Origin: Endozoicomonas sp. NE40
GTDB lineage: Bacteria; Pseudomonadota; Gammaproteobacteria; Pseudomonadales; Endozoicomonadaceae
Assembly (NCBI RefSeq): GCF_040549045.1
Contig: NZ_JBEWTB010000002.1
Location: 1,395,501 to 1,459,500, forward strand
Direction of reading: 5' to 3'
Length of the DNA stretch: 64,000 nucleotides
Below the pieces are notes generated by a model. The model saw only the letters and a program-made list of their open reading frames with translations, was not told where the DNA came from and searched no databases. A program made the position numbers and the translations under genes. Shown piece after piece: positions 24,529-33,652 of the stretch; the stretch's first letter is position 1; the number at the start of each line of letters is the position of its first letter.

Positions 24529-26166
24529 CTACTCTGACATAAAACTGGTCTCTCTGGTCAGGGGGCAGGCGCAATCCTCATTCTCTTCATCCATTCCCTG
24601 GTCACTGTTACCCCGTACTTCTAAAGGCGTATCTCCCGGAACTGCGGTATCATCAGGAATACGACCCAATTCCGGAGCAGGTGGAAAGTATTGACTCAAT
24701 GGGGCTGAAGTCACCGCCAGCGCACTGGCATGCTGTTGAACGGATATGGATACGGGGCTCCAGCGCATCACTGAGGTCAGAAAGCTGGTTGCTCCATCCA
24801 GACCCGGAACCTGTTGAAGAGTATCTGTTTCCTGACATTCATCGGTGATATAGCTCACCAACATAAAGTTGACACGCGTTCTGTCCGCTTCGTCCTCAAT
24901 GTTGATAAATCTGAATTCAAGATTCAAACCCGATGTATCAATGTGTCTCCTGATCGCTTGAATGTCTCTTATGACAGCCTCTAATCGCTGGATCAAATAC
25001 TCCATGTAAAACTCACCACTAGAGGGTGTCATCAAAACAGAAGTAATCCGAAAGTATCGGATTGAGCGCCAGCTTTGCCTGTCGTGATGGAAATTTCGGT
25101 GTACAGTTGTCAGGTTATCATTGTACAGGCGCTCAATGGTTCTCCAATACTCTGCGGACAACGTACTGGAATACTCGCGGGGTGGCCATTGTTGCCCCCA
25201 TGTGGCCTTGTTCGGTTCAATATCCCCGGAAATGTTTTCAAAACTCTGGTTTATTATTTGCCGCGCAAAAAGAGATACTGTGCGGGCATCGTAAGACCTT
25301 CTATGACTTTCACGTAGAGAGTCATTCAGAGCTATATAAACCGCTCGGGAATAACCAACCTGAAAGACCAGACAGTTGCAGCCATCCCAGCTTGCCTCTA
25401 AAAATCGAGTAAGCAGGATTTGCAGCCTGTCCGTTCTGTAAGAGCTACTTCCCGAAAGCGCCTGGCTGCCGGGGGCAAACAGGCCTGATAACACAAGAGT
25501 TAGCATATTTTCTACAGGCCGCCTTATGCTTTGGGACTGATGTCGCCAGCCACTGATAACACCCTCTTCTACCAGGCTGTCTGCCAGAGAACTGGCGTTG
25601 TCCATTGTTGAGCCGTCAGCCTCTGAATGGCTTGTGATAAAGTGAACGTACAGATCAGACTGATTGCCTTCGTTCACATAATTTACCCCGGAAATTTCCT
25701 GAATGCCGGAGCGGGCCAGCTTCCCTTCAATCATTTGCAGTGCAGGAAGCACTGTTCTTGCCAACTCCACACCAGGGTTGATCCTGTACACATCATTATT
25801 ATCGGGTGGACAGTCTGCTCCTGTCGATTCATCTGGGTTGTGAAGCAGAGTACTCATCTCCGGACCGCCAAGAATATTGAATACAAATTGTCCCAGCGTA
25901 TCCGCTTCCTGAACGTGTTCTACCGTGTATCTTCCAGCCCGCATCACAGTGAATGAGCCAAACGACAAAAAAGTGGAATGCTGTTGTAGCCAGCCAGTAT
26001 TGAGGCGAACTTCCCTCCCTCCCACAAAAGCATTGGTTTTTATGTAAAAGAGAACAGTTTCTCCGGAAGTATTCTTATAGGAAATTTTGTAAAAAAACGC
26101 ATAAAGAGAACTTGAAATCACGCAGGGCAGGATAAGCCAGATCAGACAGTAAATTGCTTTTTTCAT
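24529..26166 (-). CDS. Unrecognised secreted or membrane-anchored protein
   Basis: I do not recognise this 545-residue protein. It begins MKKAIYCLIWLILPCVISSS, a Lys-plus-hydrophobic signal peptide or anchor. The ATG at 26166 is chosen because TCAGGA precedes it; an in-frame ATG six codons upstream lacks a ribosome site. The body is mixed alpha/beta with several Trp and few Cys. The C-terminus is acidic (GMDEENEDC) with a CACPL segment. It stands alone between hldE and the aldo/keto reductase operon on a stretch rather rich in A+T near its start. An exported orphan, perhaps lineage-specific. Confidence 0.7.
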   Translation of the reverse strand: MKKAIYCLIWLILPCVISSSLYAFFYKISYKNTSGETVLFYIKTNAFVGGREVRLNTGWLQQHSTFLSFGSFTVMRAGRYTVEHVQEADTLGQFVFNILGGPEMSTLLHNPDESTGADCPPDNNDVYRINPGVELARTVLPALQMIEGKLARSGIQEISGVNYVNEGNQSDLYVHFITSHSEADGSTMDNASSLADSLVEEGVISGWRHQSQSIRRPVENMLTLVLSGLFAPGSQALSGSSSYRTDRLQILLTRFLEASWDGCNCLVFQVGYSRAVYIALNDSLRESHRRSYDARTVSLFARQIINQSFENISGDIEPNKATWGQQWPPREYSSTLSAEYWRTIERLYNDNLTTVHRNFHHDRQSWRSIRYFRITSVLMTPSSGEFYMEYLIQRLEAVIRDIQAIRRHIDTSGLNLEFRFINIEDEADRTRVNFMLVSYITDECQETDTLQQVPGLDGATSFLTSVMRWSPVSISVQQHASALAVTSAPLSQYFPPAPELGRIPDDTAVPGDTPLEVRGNSDQGMDEENEDCACPLTRETSFMSE

Positions 26167-26352
26167 TTTTCCTGAGCGCAACATCAGAACTGAGCCCTCG
26201 AAAAAATTATTGTTTAAATCAGTTGGAATAGTGGTTGAAAAATTAAAACAGTGAAATCATTTTAATTTTAAGCCCGAAAGTTAATGGTCTGTTTTTTTTG
26301 ATCTGTCATTCAGGAGATCTTTCGGTAGCAGGAGTTATAATAGTTGAAATTT

Positions 26353-26390
26353 CCGGAGACTATCAGAAATTTTAATCTGATAGTCTCCGG
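26353..26390 (-). terminator. Perfect 15-bp hairpin downstream of the aldo/keto reductase gene
   Basis: The arms CCGGAGACTATCAGA (26353-26367) and TCTGATAGTCTCCGG (26376-26390) pair perfectly around an 8-nt A/T loop. On the minus strand it lies 43 nt after the reductase stop. The following bases (AAATTTC) are only partly T-rich. It most likely terminates the two-gene reductase-oxidoreductase transcript. Confidence 0.65.
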
Positions 26391-26432
26391 AACGAGTATT
26401 CAGCGATTCACGGCTTTAATACTTTAAAAACC

Positions 26433-27263
26433 TTAAACTCTGTTTCTCAACACTCTGGCACAGGTTTCAACATTTTCCCGAAGGTGTTTTGGATTAATCG
26501 TTCCGATAATCGCAGAAGCCACCGCCGGATGACCAAACACCAGCTCCATGCTTTTCTCAACCGGGTCTTCACCTTCCAGGCAGGCATGCCCACTGGCTAG
26601 TGCCTTTTTGATCAGAATGCCTTTGTCGTGTTTTGCGGCGTAGTCCAGAACCGGTTTTTCAGCCTGTTCATTAAGGTTATAAGTCACCATGGCCATATCG
26701 GATTGCTCCAGTGCCAGAATGCCGCCGTCTATTGTTTTGGTGGACATACCAGTGGCGCGAATCAGACCTTCTTTCTTCAGGTCTGCCAGCACTTCCAGAC
26801 AGCCATACTGCTGAATAATATTGACATCATCGCCACTGGAATGAACCAGCACCATATCAATGTAATCCGTCTTTAATCGTTTAAGACTGCGCTCAATACT
26901 GAAGCGAATGTGTTCCGGTGAAAAGTCAAAACGGGATTCACCCTCAACAAACTCTTCACCCACCTTGCTGCAAATTACCCAGTCCTGACGCTGGCCTTTC
27001 AGCAATTTACCCAGTCGTTCCTCACTGGTGCCGTAGGCTGGCGCAGTATCCAGCAAATTAATGCCCAGGGACCGGGCCAGAGCCAGCAAATCGCTGGCCG
27101 CCTGATCGTCAGGAATCTTAAACCCCTGCGGGTATTTCACCTGCTGGTCACGTCCCAGTTTGACGGTGCCAAAACCAACAGGCGACACCGCAATGTCAGT
27201 ACCGGCCACTGGCCGGGTTGATAACAGGGGTTCAGTCAAAATGCTTGCTCCAGAACTGTTCAC
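26433..27263 (-). CDS. Aldo/keto reductase
   Basis: The 276-residue protein is an NADPH-dependent aldo/keto reductase-like TIM barrel. Seen: GFGTVKLGRD near the start, GINLLDTAPAYGTSEERLGKLL (Asp and catalytic Tyr), ICSKVGEEF (catalytic Lys), LVHSSG (His), and the cofactor-binding end VASAIIGTINPKHLREN. Its start overlaps the 3' end of the upstream FAD oxidoreductase by 32 bp, so the two are coupled; the same pair is found near hldE/msbA in Pseudomonas. The substrate is unknown. Confidence 0.92.
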   Translation of the reverse strand: MNSSGASILTEPLLSTRPVAGTDIAVSPVGFGTVKLGRDQQVKYPQGFKIPDDQAASDLLALARSLGINLLDTAPAYGTSEERLGKLLKGQRQDWVICSKVGEEFVEGESRFDFSPEHIRFSIERSLKRLKTDYIDMVLVHSSGDDVNIIQQYGCLEVLADLKKEGLIRATGMSTKTIDGGILALEQSDMAMVTYNLNEQAEKPVLDYAAKHDKGILIKKALASGHACLEGEDPVEKSMELVFGHPAVASAIIGTINPKHLRENVETCARVLRNRV

Positions 27264-28470
27264 AGACTTGAGGGTGCTTCAGATTGTCTGGCAGTGCAAA
27301 TGACTCATTGTCTGAAGGTTGAATACCGTCTGCATCAAGAAGATGACCGACTTCGTCCGCAAGGTTCGGAGCCAGCGCCAGTTTGGTAGGCCAGGTCACA
27401 ATGCCATTGCCCACCGACTGACAAAAAGCAGCGTCCGGACGCAGCAGTTTGCTCTGTTTGGGTTCGGCACGGTTAACCCGCAGGGTCGACCACTGAGCAT
27501 TGTCGAAGTTTACCCAGGGCAGGATGGCCGCCAGTTCCCGACGGGCAACACGAATCTGTTCTTCCGACGTACGCTCCACACCGTCCTCTGCAATCTCTCC
27601 GCCCAGATACCAGACCCACTGACCATCTTCTGTCGGGTGGCTGGTTACGGTCATCCGGGGTACAGTTTTGACACCCAGGCAGTGGGCATAGAGAGGATCG
27701 GGATGAGCGTGCTTCACCATCACCATGTGTAGCGGACGCAGTTGCATTTCAGGTTCGCTGATGCCCCAGCGCCCCATCAGGGTGCGTGCGCCTTCTCCGG
27801 CAGTCAGCACAAATTTGCGGGCATGGATACGATAGGTCACATTACCCTGAGTATGTTCAATAAAGGCAATTTCACCATTATCCGTCACAAGACGCGAATC
27901 GCCACTGTCGGGAGTCCAGTCAACCTTCAGGGTGCGGGACTCCAACCCTTTGACCAGGCTTTTTACTACCGTCTGGATATCCAGAACAATTTCGTTCAGC
28001 TCATAAACCTTGCCGCGAAAACTGTCGTTACGGAAAATCGCTGGCAGGTTTTCACGATCTTTGACCTGATTCACACGTCCGCGCAGCGCCTTGCTGGCAA
28101 AGAATGATGTCATGCGCGATGCAATATCACCCGGAGACCACAGGTAGTGGTATTCAGACAACACCCGGGCATCGCTCAGGTCAACATCCCCCTGGCCTGC
28201 CAGGGCATCGCGCCAGCGCTGCGGCATACCGGCAATACACTCCGCTGCCTTGGTCAGATTGCCAGACAGAGTGTACTTGGTTCCACCATGAACAATGCCC
28301 TGAGACTTGATCGTCTGCCCGCCCCCCAGGGTTTCATCTTCCAGCAGCAGTGCCTTGTACCCCTGTTTATTCAGGGTATTAAACAGCCAGAGTCCGGCGA
28401 TACCGCCACCGATGACTACAACATCTGTGTTAATCCCGGTCACGTTATCTGTTTCTACGGTTTGGTTCAT
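27232..28470 (-). CDS. FAD-dependent oxidoreductase (DAO family)
   Basis: A 412-residue flavoprotein with the Rossmann dinucleotide motif VVVIGGGIAGLWLFNTLNKQG at residues 18-38 and LEDETLGGGQTIKSQGIVHGG just after it, typical of the glycine/D-amino-acid oxidase family. KFVLTAGEGARTLMG is the second FAD-contact region. Substrate is not evident. It is upstream of, and overlapping, the aldo/keto reductase gene. Confidence 0.9.
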   Translation of the reverse strand: MNQTVETDNVTGINTDVVVIGGGIAGLWLFNTLNKQGYKALLLEDETLGGGQTIKSQGIVHGGTKYTLSGNLTKAAECIAGMPQRWRDALAGQGDVDLSDARVLSEYHYLWSPGDIASRMTSFFASKALRGRVNQVKDRENLPAIFRNDSFRGKVYELNEIVLDIQTVVKSLVKGLESRTLKVDWTPDSGDSRLVTDNGEIAFIEHTQGNVTYRIHARKFVLTAGEGARTLMGRWGISEPEMQLRPLHMVMVKHAHPDPLYAHCLGVKTVPRMTVTSHPTEDGQWVWYLGGEIAEDGVERTSEEQIRVARRELAAILPWVNFDNAQWSTLRVNRAEPKQSKLLRPDAAFCQSVGNGIVTWPTKLALAPNLADEVGHLLDADGIQPSDNESFALPDNLKHPQVCEQFWSKHFD

Positions 28471-28628
28471 AAGTCTGATTAGTTACTGTTAAGTGCGGCA
28501 AGTATAAGTAGTTAGCATCAAGAATTCACGCCCTGAAAGCCTTCTGCGGAGACATTCACGCTTGCTTTTGCAGCATCTCTGCGGCATTTTGTGCCTTCCC
28601 CGGATGTTCACTTATGAAGGTAGTTACC

Positions 28629-29351
28629 ATGCGCGTTACTATGAGAGCCGCCAGCACATTGCAAGCTCTGTTGTTCTCGTTTTTTACCCTGACACTGATA
28701 AGCTCTCCTGCCCTTGCCGAGATAAAAAGCACTCTCAAACTACCTGTCAAAGCAGAACTGCTGGTGCTTGATGGCAAAGCTGCCAAAGACCTTGACCTGA
28801 ACAGAGGTGAGCCCATCAAGCTGACCAGAAAGCGTCATCAGGTAGTCTTTGAACTGAAAGAAACCCTCGGCTCTGGCAATAATGTCGAACAGTTCACTTC
28901 CAGACCTTTTGTGATCAGTTTTCACCCGCTGGATGGTCATCAGTATGTGATTGAAGCACCACGACTGATTAACAGACGACAGGCTGACGCCATCAACCGT
29001 AACCCTGGCAGCAAGATCACTGTGGTGAACGAAAAGGAGGAAGAAGTTTCCTTTGAGATTGCCACACTGCCTTCCCGAGGTATTCAGATTGGTCGCAACT
29101 ACGCTGCCGATGTTCGCAGATTTAACCTGTCCGAGAATGAAGCCGCCTTCCCGGAGCTGGCTGGCGTTCAGGTGGCCGAGTCTTCCCACGGCTTTGCCAA
29201 TGCACAGCAGGACACGACCATTTATTCCGGTGCGGCAAATAATACTCCGGAAGAGAACGTGACCGCTGAGCGCATGCTGAAATACTGGTTCAAAGAAGCT
29301 GACAGCGCCACGCGCCAAAGCTTTCTGGACTGGGCTGCAAAGCAGAAGTAA
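28629..29351 (+). CDS. DUF2057 family exported protein (YccT/CsgI-like)
   Basis: The protein has a signal peptide ending LISSPALA-EIK and a DUF2057 domain: LKLPVKAELLVLDGK, LTRKRHQVVFELKETLG, FTSRPFVISF, and the C-terminal ERMLKYWFKEADSATRQSFLDWA, which is distinctive of the family. The E. coli member YccT is a periplasmic inhibitor of curli subunit assembly; whether that applies here is unknown. The ATG at 28629 is preferred because AAGG precedes it at good spacing; an ATG at 28614 is in frame. rsuA follows 27 bp later. Confidence 0.85.
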   Translation: MRVTMRAASTLQALLFSFFTLTLISSPALAEIKSTLKLPVKAELLVLDGKAAKDLDLNRGEPIKLTRKRHQVVFELKETLGSGNNVEQFTSRPFVISFHPLDGHQYVIEAPRLINRRQADAINRNPGSKITVVNEKEEEVSFEIATLPSRGIQIGRNYAADVRRFNLSENEAAFPELAGVQVAESSHGFANAQQDTTIYSGAANNTPEENVTAERMLKYWFKEADSATRQSFLDWAAKQK

Positions 29352-29378
29352 TCACTCTATATCTTGTTGATATGAACC

Positions 29379-30071
29379 ATGCGTCTCGATAAATATTTGT
29401 GTGAAAGCACTGAACTCAGCCGCGCAGAAGCCAAACGCCTGCTGCGTGGCGGCGAGGTCACCTGCAACGGCAAGGTGATCAAAACCGGCAGCTTTAAAGT
29501 ACCGGAAGGGGCAGAGGTTCGAATTGAAGGCAATCTGTTGTCTTTACGCGGCCTTCGCTACATCATGCTGAACAAGCCGGTTGATTTCATCAGCTCTACA
29601 GCAGACGACGATTACCCTTCCGTCCTGAACTTGCTGGACATTGATAAAGTCAGCACCCTGCACATTGCCGGTCGACTGGATGTGGATACCACCGGTCTGT
29701 TGCTGATCACTGACGATGGACAGTGGTCGCATAAGCTGATGTCGCCTAAAAAAGTATGCGGTAAGCGTTATCGCGTCGAATTAGCCGATGCCATTCAGGA
29801 CGATGCCGTTGAAGCCTTTGCCAGAGGCATTGAGCTGCGCAGTGAAAAAACCGTCACCAGACCGGCAAAGCTGGAAATACTCTCACCCACCGAAGTGTTG
29901 CTCACCATTACTGAAGGTAAGTACCACCAGGTTAAACGAATGTTTGCTGCGATGGGTAACAAAGTGGTGGGTCTGCACCGGGAACAGGTCGGTCTGATAG
30001 AGCTGGACGACTCACTGGCTCCCGGTGAGTGGCGCTATTTGACCGATGCCGAAATCGACTCGGTCGAATAA
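29379..30071 (+). CDS. rsuA: 16S rRNA pseudouridine(516) synthase RsuA
   Basis: RsuA isomerises uridine 516 in 16S rRNA. The 230-residue protein (231 in E. coli) has an N-terminal S4 RNA-binding domain (MRLDKYLCESTELSRAEAKRLLRGGEV) and the RsuA/RluB/E/F catalytic motif GRLDVDTTGLLLITDDG with the catalytic Asp, followed by the motif GKYHQVKRMFAAMG. It ends 8 bp before the convergent CNNM gene. Confidence 0.97.
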   Translation: MRLDKYLCESTELSRAEAKRLLRGGEVTCNGKVIKTGSFKVPEGAEVRIEGNLLSLRGLRYIMLNKPVDFISSTADDDYPSVLNLLDIDKVSTLHIAGRLDVDTTGLLLITDDGQWSHKLMSPKKVCGKRYRVELADAIQDDAVEAFARGIELRSEKTVTRPAKLEILSPTEVLLTITEGKYHQVKRMFAAMGNKVVGLHREQVGLIELDDSLAPGEWRYLTDAEIDSVE

Positions 30072-30079
30072 CGCTGCAT

Positions 30080-31024
30080 TCAGGCACTCTGGAGAATAGC
30101 CCGATAGATCTGCTTGGCAGTCACCATTCGGGTCTTCTCCGGGTCGGTTCCACGCAGCAGCGCAACGGATGAACGGGTTTCATGCAGGGTCTGCATAGCT
30201 TCCAGCAGCGTGGCATCAGGCTCCAGCCAGGCGACCTGTCTGGCCAGCTCGCCTACCTTTTTGTCGTAATGCCCACGTATCAGACTGCTGGTTAAGTGTC
30301 GGTAGAGAACAACGCCTGTCGTTTTACCATTGTCTACCACCAGGTAACGCTTATAAGGCTGGTCCAGAACCCGCTCCTGAACATTCCCCAGGGTTGCCTC
30401 GGCTTTAAGGCAAACCGTTGGCCCCGTATCTTCCAGAAAATTGTTCAGTGTCGTGCGGTTAGAGGTCAGTGCCTGCTCCAGCATCTTGCGTTCATCTCTG
30501 GCAATAATGCCAGTCTTGCCGTAGTGCCGAATAATGCCTTTCAACTCGTCAAGGGTGGGCTTTCTCTTGTCTTCAATGCCAAACAGCCGTGTCCACACCA
30601 GGGTAAAGCGAATAACCGGCCGTAACAGGAAGGCCACAACGCGGACAAAAGGTGCCGTGTAGTCCAGTATCTGATCGGCAACCTGTACGGCATACAGTTT
30701 GGGAAGAATCTTTGCAAATACCAGCATGCAGTAAGTCAGCAGTACAGTAAAAATTGCTAAACCAAGGTCGTTAAACTGGCGGGCAGCAATCGCACCAATA
30801 ACAGAACTGCCGGCAATGCTGATTAAAGTAATCAGCACCACCATAGACGACAAATGTCTGTCTTTCTGCCGAATAACGTACTTTATATCGTCCCGGTTTT
30901 TCGGGTTGTTTCTCAGAATGGTCGCCAGTCTCAATTCATCAACATAAATAATGGCAGATTCAATCACAGACAAGGCAGCGGTCAGCAAAACAATCAAAGC
31001 GGCAACAACTACTACAAGAAGCAT
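30080..31024 (-). CDS. CNNM/DUF21-CBS membrane protein (CorC/HlyC-like family)
   Basis: A 314-residue protein with a DUF21 (CNNM) transmembrane domain (about 1-150; hydrophobic stretches near residues 1-22, 58-80, 88-108 and 122-145, with the family marker AKILPKLYAVQVAD) and a CBS-domain pair (about 195-310). Family members are implicated in Mg2+/Co2+ homeostasis. It lacks the C-terminal CorC_HlyC domain. GGAGGAGCAAGG precedes the ATG. It is downstream of the B12 uptake genes on the same strand with a 105-bp gap, so cotranscription is possible but not shown. Confidence 0.85.
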   Translation of the reverse strand: MLLVVVVAALIVLLTAALSVIESAIIYVDELRLATILRNNPKNRDDIKYVIRQKDRHLSSMVVLITLISIAGSSVIGAIAARQFNDLGLAIFTVLLTYCMLVFAKILPKLYAVQVADQILDYTAPFVRVVAFLLRPVIRFTLVWTRLFGIEDKRKPTLDELKGIIRHYGKTGIIARDERKMLEQALTSNRTTLNNFLEDTGPTVCLKAEATLGNVQERVLDQPYKRYLVVDNGKTTGVVLYRHLTSSLIRGHYDKKVGELARQVAWLEPDATLLEAMQTLHETRSSVALLRGTDPEKTRMVTAKQIYRAILQSA

Positions 31025-31129
31025 CCTTGCTCCTCCTCAGCATTCATTCAGGTAAGGTCTTCAGAACTTTTAAATATCGGCGTCTCCCGTATTTTTTTAG
31101 CCCTTTATAGTAAACATACGTGCAAAATT

Positions 31130-31702
31130 TCAGTTTGTCTTGGCTTTTACAGGCTTTGGCGGCTTGAGGTTGTAACTTTTGCTGGTATAAGCCGGTTCAA
31201 CAATGCCCAGCCGACCATTAATCACAACCGTCAGACGGAAGAACAGATTACAAAGCATATTGGCAAAACGATGCAGTTCGTCAGGCACATCAATACCTTC
31301 TGCATCGACAGCCACCAGCGCCCGTACAGTTTTCTTGCACTGGGAACGGCAGGCATGGATCAGCTGAACCGCACGCCCGCCACGAGGCAGAACAAAACCT
31401 TTAAGTCGCCCTTCAATTTCTGTCTGATAGCGATCAAAGTGCTCTCTCAGCCACTGGATTTGTTCTTCAAATATCGCCTGTTTCCCACGAATCGAACCAT
31501 TCAGGTTAAATATTTTCGGCTGAAGTTCATCCAGAAACCGGTAAATATCGGCAAACCGCTCATCATCTTCCAGCTCTGAAATAACACCGCCCAGTGTGGC
31601 GCACAACTCATCGGTAATGATCTCGTAGTCGCACAGGGCGGACTGTTCATAGATAAACGGGTAACAGAGTTCCCGGATGTCTTTGGATTTTTTGAGAGAC
31701 AT
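31130..31702 (-). CDS. Divergent cobalamin adenosyltransferase-family protein
   Basis: This 190-residue helical protein resembles the PduO-type cob(I)alamin adenosyltransferase fold: GFVLPRGGRAVQLIHACRSQ corresponds to the family FxLPGGxxxxAxLHxART, and DELHRFANMLCNLFFRLTV to the LNRLSDxLFxxAR helix. But the N-terminal ATP-binding TRTGDKG is missing, RRAER is replaced by KKTVR and NRLSD by NMLCN. It is therefore probably not an active enzyme of the usual type; a B12-binding or handling role is inference. It lies 84 bp downstream of btuB in the riboswitch-controlled unit, while a canonical enzyme is encoded at 35023-35610. Confidence 0.7.
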   Translation of the reverse strand: MSLKKSKDIRELCYPFIYEQSALCDYEIITDELCATLGGVISELEDDERFADIYRFLDELQPKIFNLNGSIRGKQAIFEEQIQWLREHFDRYQTEIEGRLKGFVLPRGGRAVQLIHACRSQCKKTVRALVAVDAEGIDVPDELHRFANMLCNLFFRLTVVINGRLGIVEPAYTSKSYNLKPPKPVKAKTN

Positions 31703-31786
31703 AGAAGCAACCTTTGTGAAACCAAACTAAAGAGTGTGAAAGTGTTCCCTCGTACAACGAGGGAACAGTCAGGCAATCAAAGTGAT

Positions 31787-33652
31787 TTAAATCTCTGGAG
31801 ACCAGATAAATGTGACAAACATGCCCCTGGGCTCTCCACGGTAACCTAAAGCAGTGGAGTAATCTTTATCCATTAAGTTGGTCAATTTAATCTCTGCTTT
31901 TAGCTCTTTAGAGACCTGCATCCCAGCTCTTAAATCCACAGTAGCAAACCCTGAAAGGCGATTAACCGTTCCAGCGAAGTCATTATATTCATAAGAATGC
32001 CCCTGAGCCCGGAGTGTGGAGCCCAGGCTATATTTACCAAACTGTTTGTCAGCGTTAACATTAAACAGCTGCTTTGCTCGTCGATCCAAAGTTCTTTTTG
32101 CCTTAAGGTCTTCAGGATCAACAAAGGTCAGATTTGAATTAATCAACCAACCTTGCCATTCTGTGACATAAACAAATTCGACACCTCGAATACGAGCTTT
32201 ATCAACATTATCCATCCGTCCGAAGCTACCAAGATCATTATTCCATACCAGCAAATCATCAATTTCATTTTGATAAATTGAAACCGACCAGTTAGTTGTA
32301 TGATTGACCTTGCCTTTAAGCTCTACCTCAAAATTTTCCGATGACTCAGGCTTCAGGTTGGGTGCTTCAGCACCCGGATAGTACAAATCCAAAAAGGTAG
32401 GAGCCCTGAACGCTGTTCCATAGGACGTGATCAAGCGATGGTTACTTGAAAGATCAACACCCCAGGCAATGTTGCCTGTTGTGTTGTAACCATAAACTTC
32501 ATTCTTGTCCCGTCGTAAGCCCAGCTGTAAATCACTTCCATCAAAGGTCGTGTGGTTTTGGGCAAAGACACCGACATTGTATCTGGAGTCCACTGCATAA
32601 TTGGAACTGCTATCCATATGCTCTTTGGAATAATCGATACCCGCCGTCAAAAGCTGATTGTCTGACCAGCCAATATCATTCAGCCAGCTGCCAGTATATC
32701 GCTTGGATTTACCATAACTGGTCACAACTGGCTTAGGATTGCCACCCTCTTCAAAGCGTTTGATATTTTCATAGCTATAGCCAAGATTGAACGCTGCGCT
32801 CCAGTCTTCAAGAATATTAGCATTCGCAAAGGTGCTGATATTTGTCAGTTCAAAGTCACTGTATGGCTTGGTATTCGTATTACCCCAAGCTGAGTTATGG
32901 TCGTACTCTGACTTGCCCTGAAAATGAGAAACCGATGCTCCTGCTTCGAAAGCATCGTTAAACACCCGAGAAACACTGGCTGCTATGGATTTATTTCGAT
33001 ATCCATCGTCATCACCATCCCGTCCTAAAGTAGAATCCGTATGGTCGTAGCCTGCGGTTTCAAAAAATTTACCACTGATATCAAAGCGGGTTCCATCAAC
33101 TTCCCCACCATAATTCAAACCCAATTCGCTGGTACCACGACTACCTGCCCCGGCTTTAACCTGAAAACGGGGCTTGCCTGTACCTTTACGAGTAAAAATT
33201 TGAATAACACCACCCACCGCATCCGCCCCATAGAGGCTGGAACGGGGACCTCGCACAATCTCAATGCGTTCAATCTGGTCAGGGTCAATGTATTCCAGCG
33301 GGGCTTCATTACCGTTTGGAGAGTTAAACCGGTGACCATCAATCAAAACCAGTGTTTGAGCGGTTCGGGTGCCTCGTAACATTACGCCTGCTTTACTACC
33401 CGGCCCACCATTCGTCGCTATCTGCAAACCCGGTGTGCGTTGCAGGAGTTCAGTCACTGAACTCGCCTGACTCCTCTCAATCTCCTCCCGGGTAATCACC
33501 GTCACCGGTGCCAGCGCCTGATCCACCGTCTGAGCGGTACGCGAAGCAGTGACAACCACATCATCCAGACGATACACATCGTCGGCTGCTAGCGAAGCAT
33601 TAACAAAACCCGCAACAGCAACCCCAACGGCTGCCTGTAATTTATACGACAT
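31787..33652 (-). CDS. btuB: BtuB, TonB-dependent vitamin B12 receptor
   Basis: BtuB is the outer-membrane beta-barrel that imports cobalamin with energy from TonB. The 621-residue protein has a signal peptide ending NASLA-ADD, a TonB box DDVVVTAS, a plug domain (about 45-150: VTVITREEIERSQASSVTELL, GVMLRGTRTAQTLVLIDGHR, YIDPDQIERIEIVRGPRSSLYG) and a 22-strand-type barrel ending FVTFIWSPEI. Its ATG directly abuts the btuF stop (TGA ATG). Together with btuF and the upstream cobalamin riboswitch the specificity for B12 is well supported. Confidence 0.95.
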   Translation of the reverse strand: MSYKLQAAVGVAVAGFVNASLAADDVYRLDDVVVTASRTAQTVDQALAPVTVITREEIERSQASSVTELLQRTPGLQIATNGGPGSKAGVMLRGTRTAQTLVLIDGHRFNSPNGNEAPLEYIDPDQIERIEIVRGPRSSLYGADAVGGVIQIFTRKGTGKPRFQVKAGAGSRGTSELGLNYGGEVDGTRFDISGKFFETAGYDHTDSTLGRDGDDDGYRNKSIAASVSRVFNDAFEAGASVSHFQGKSEYDHNSAWGNTNTKPYSDFELTNISTFANANILEDWSAAFNLGYSYENIKRFEEGGNPKPVVTSYGKSKRYTGSWLNDIGWSDNQLLTAGIDYSKEHMDSSSNYAVDSRYNVGVFAQNHTTFDGSDLQLGLRRDKNEVYGYNTTGNIAWGVDLSSNHRLITSYGTAFRAPTFLDLYYPGAEAPNLKPESSENFEVELKGKVNHTTNWSVSIYQNEIDDLLVWNNDLGSFGRMDNVDKARIRGVEFVYVTEWQGWLINSNLTFVDPEDLKAKRTLDRRAKQLFNVNADKQFGKYSLGSTLRAQGHSYEYNDFAGTVNRLSGFATVDLRAGMQVSKELKAEIKLTNLMDKDYSTALGYRGEPRGMFVTFIWSPEI

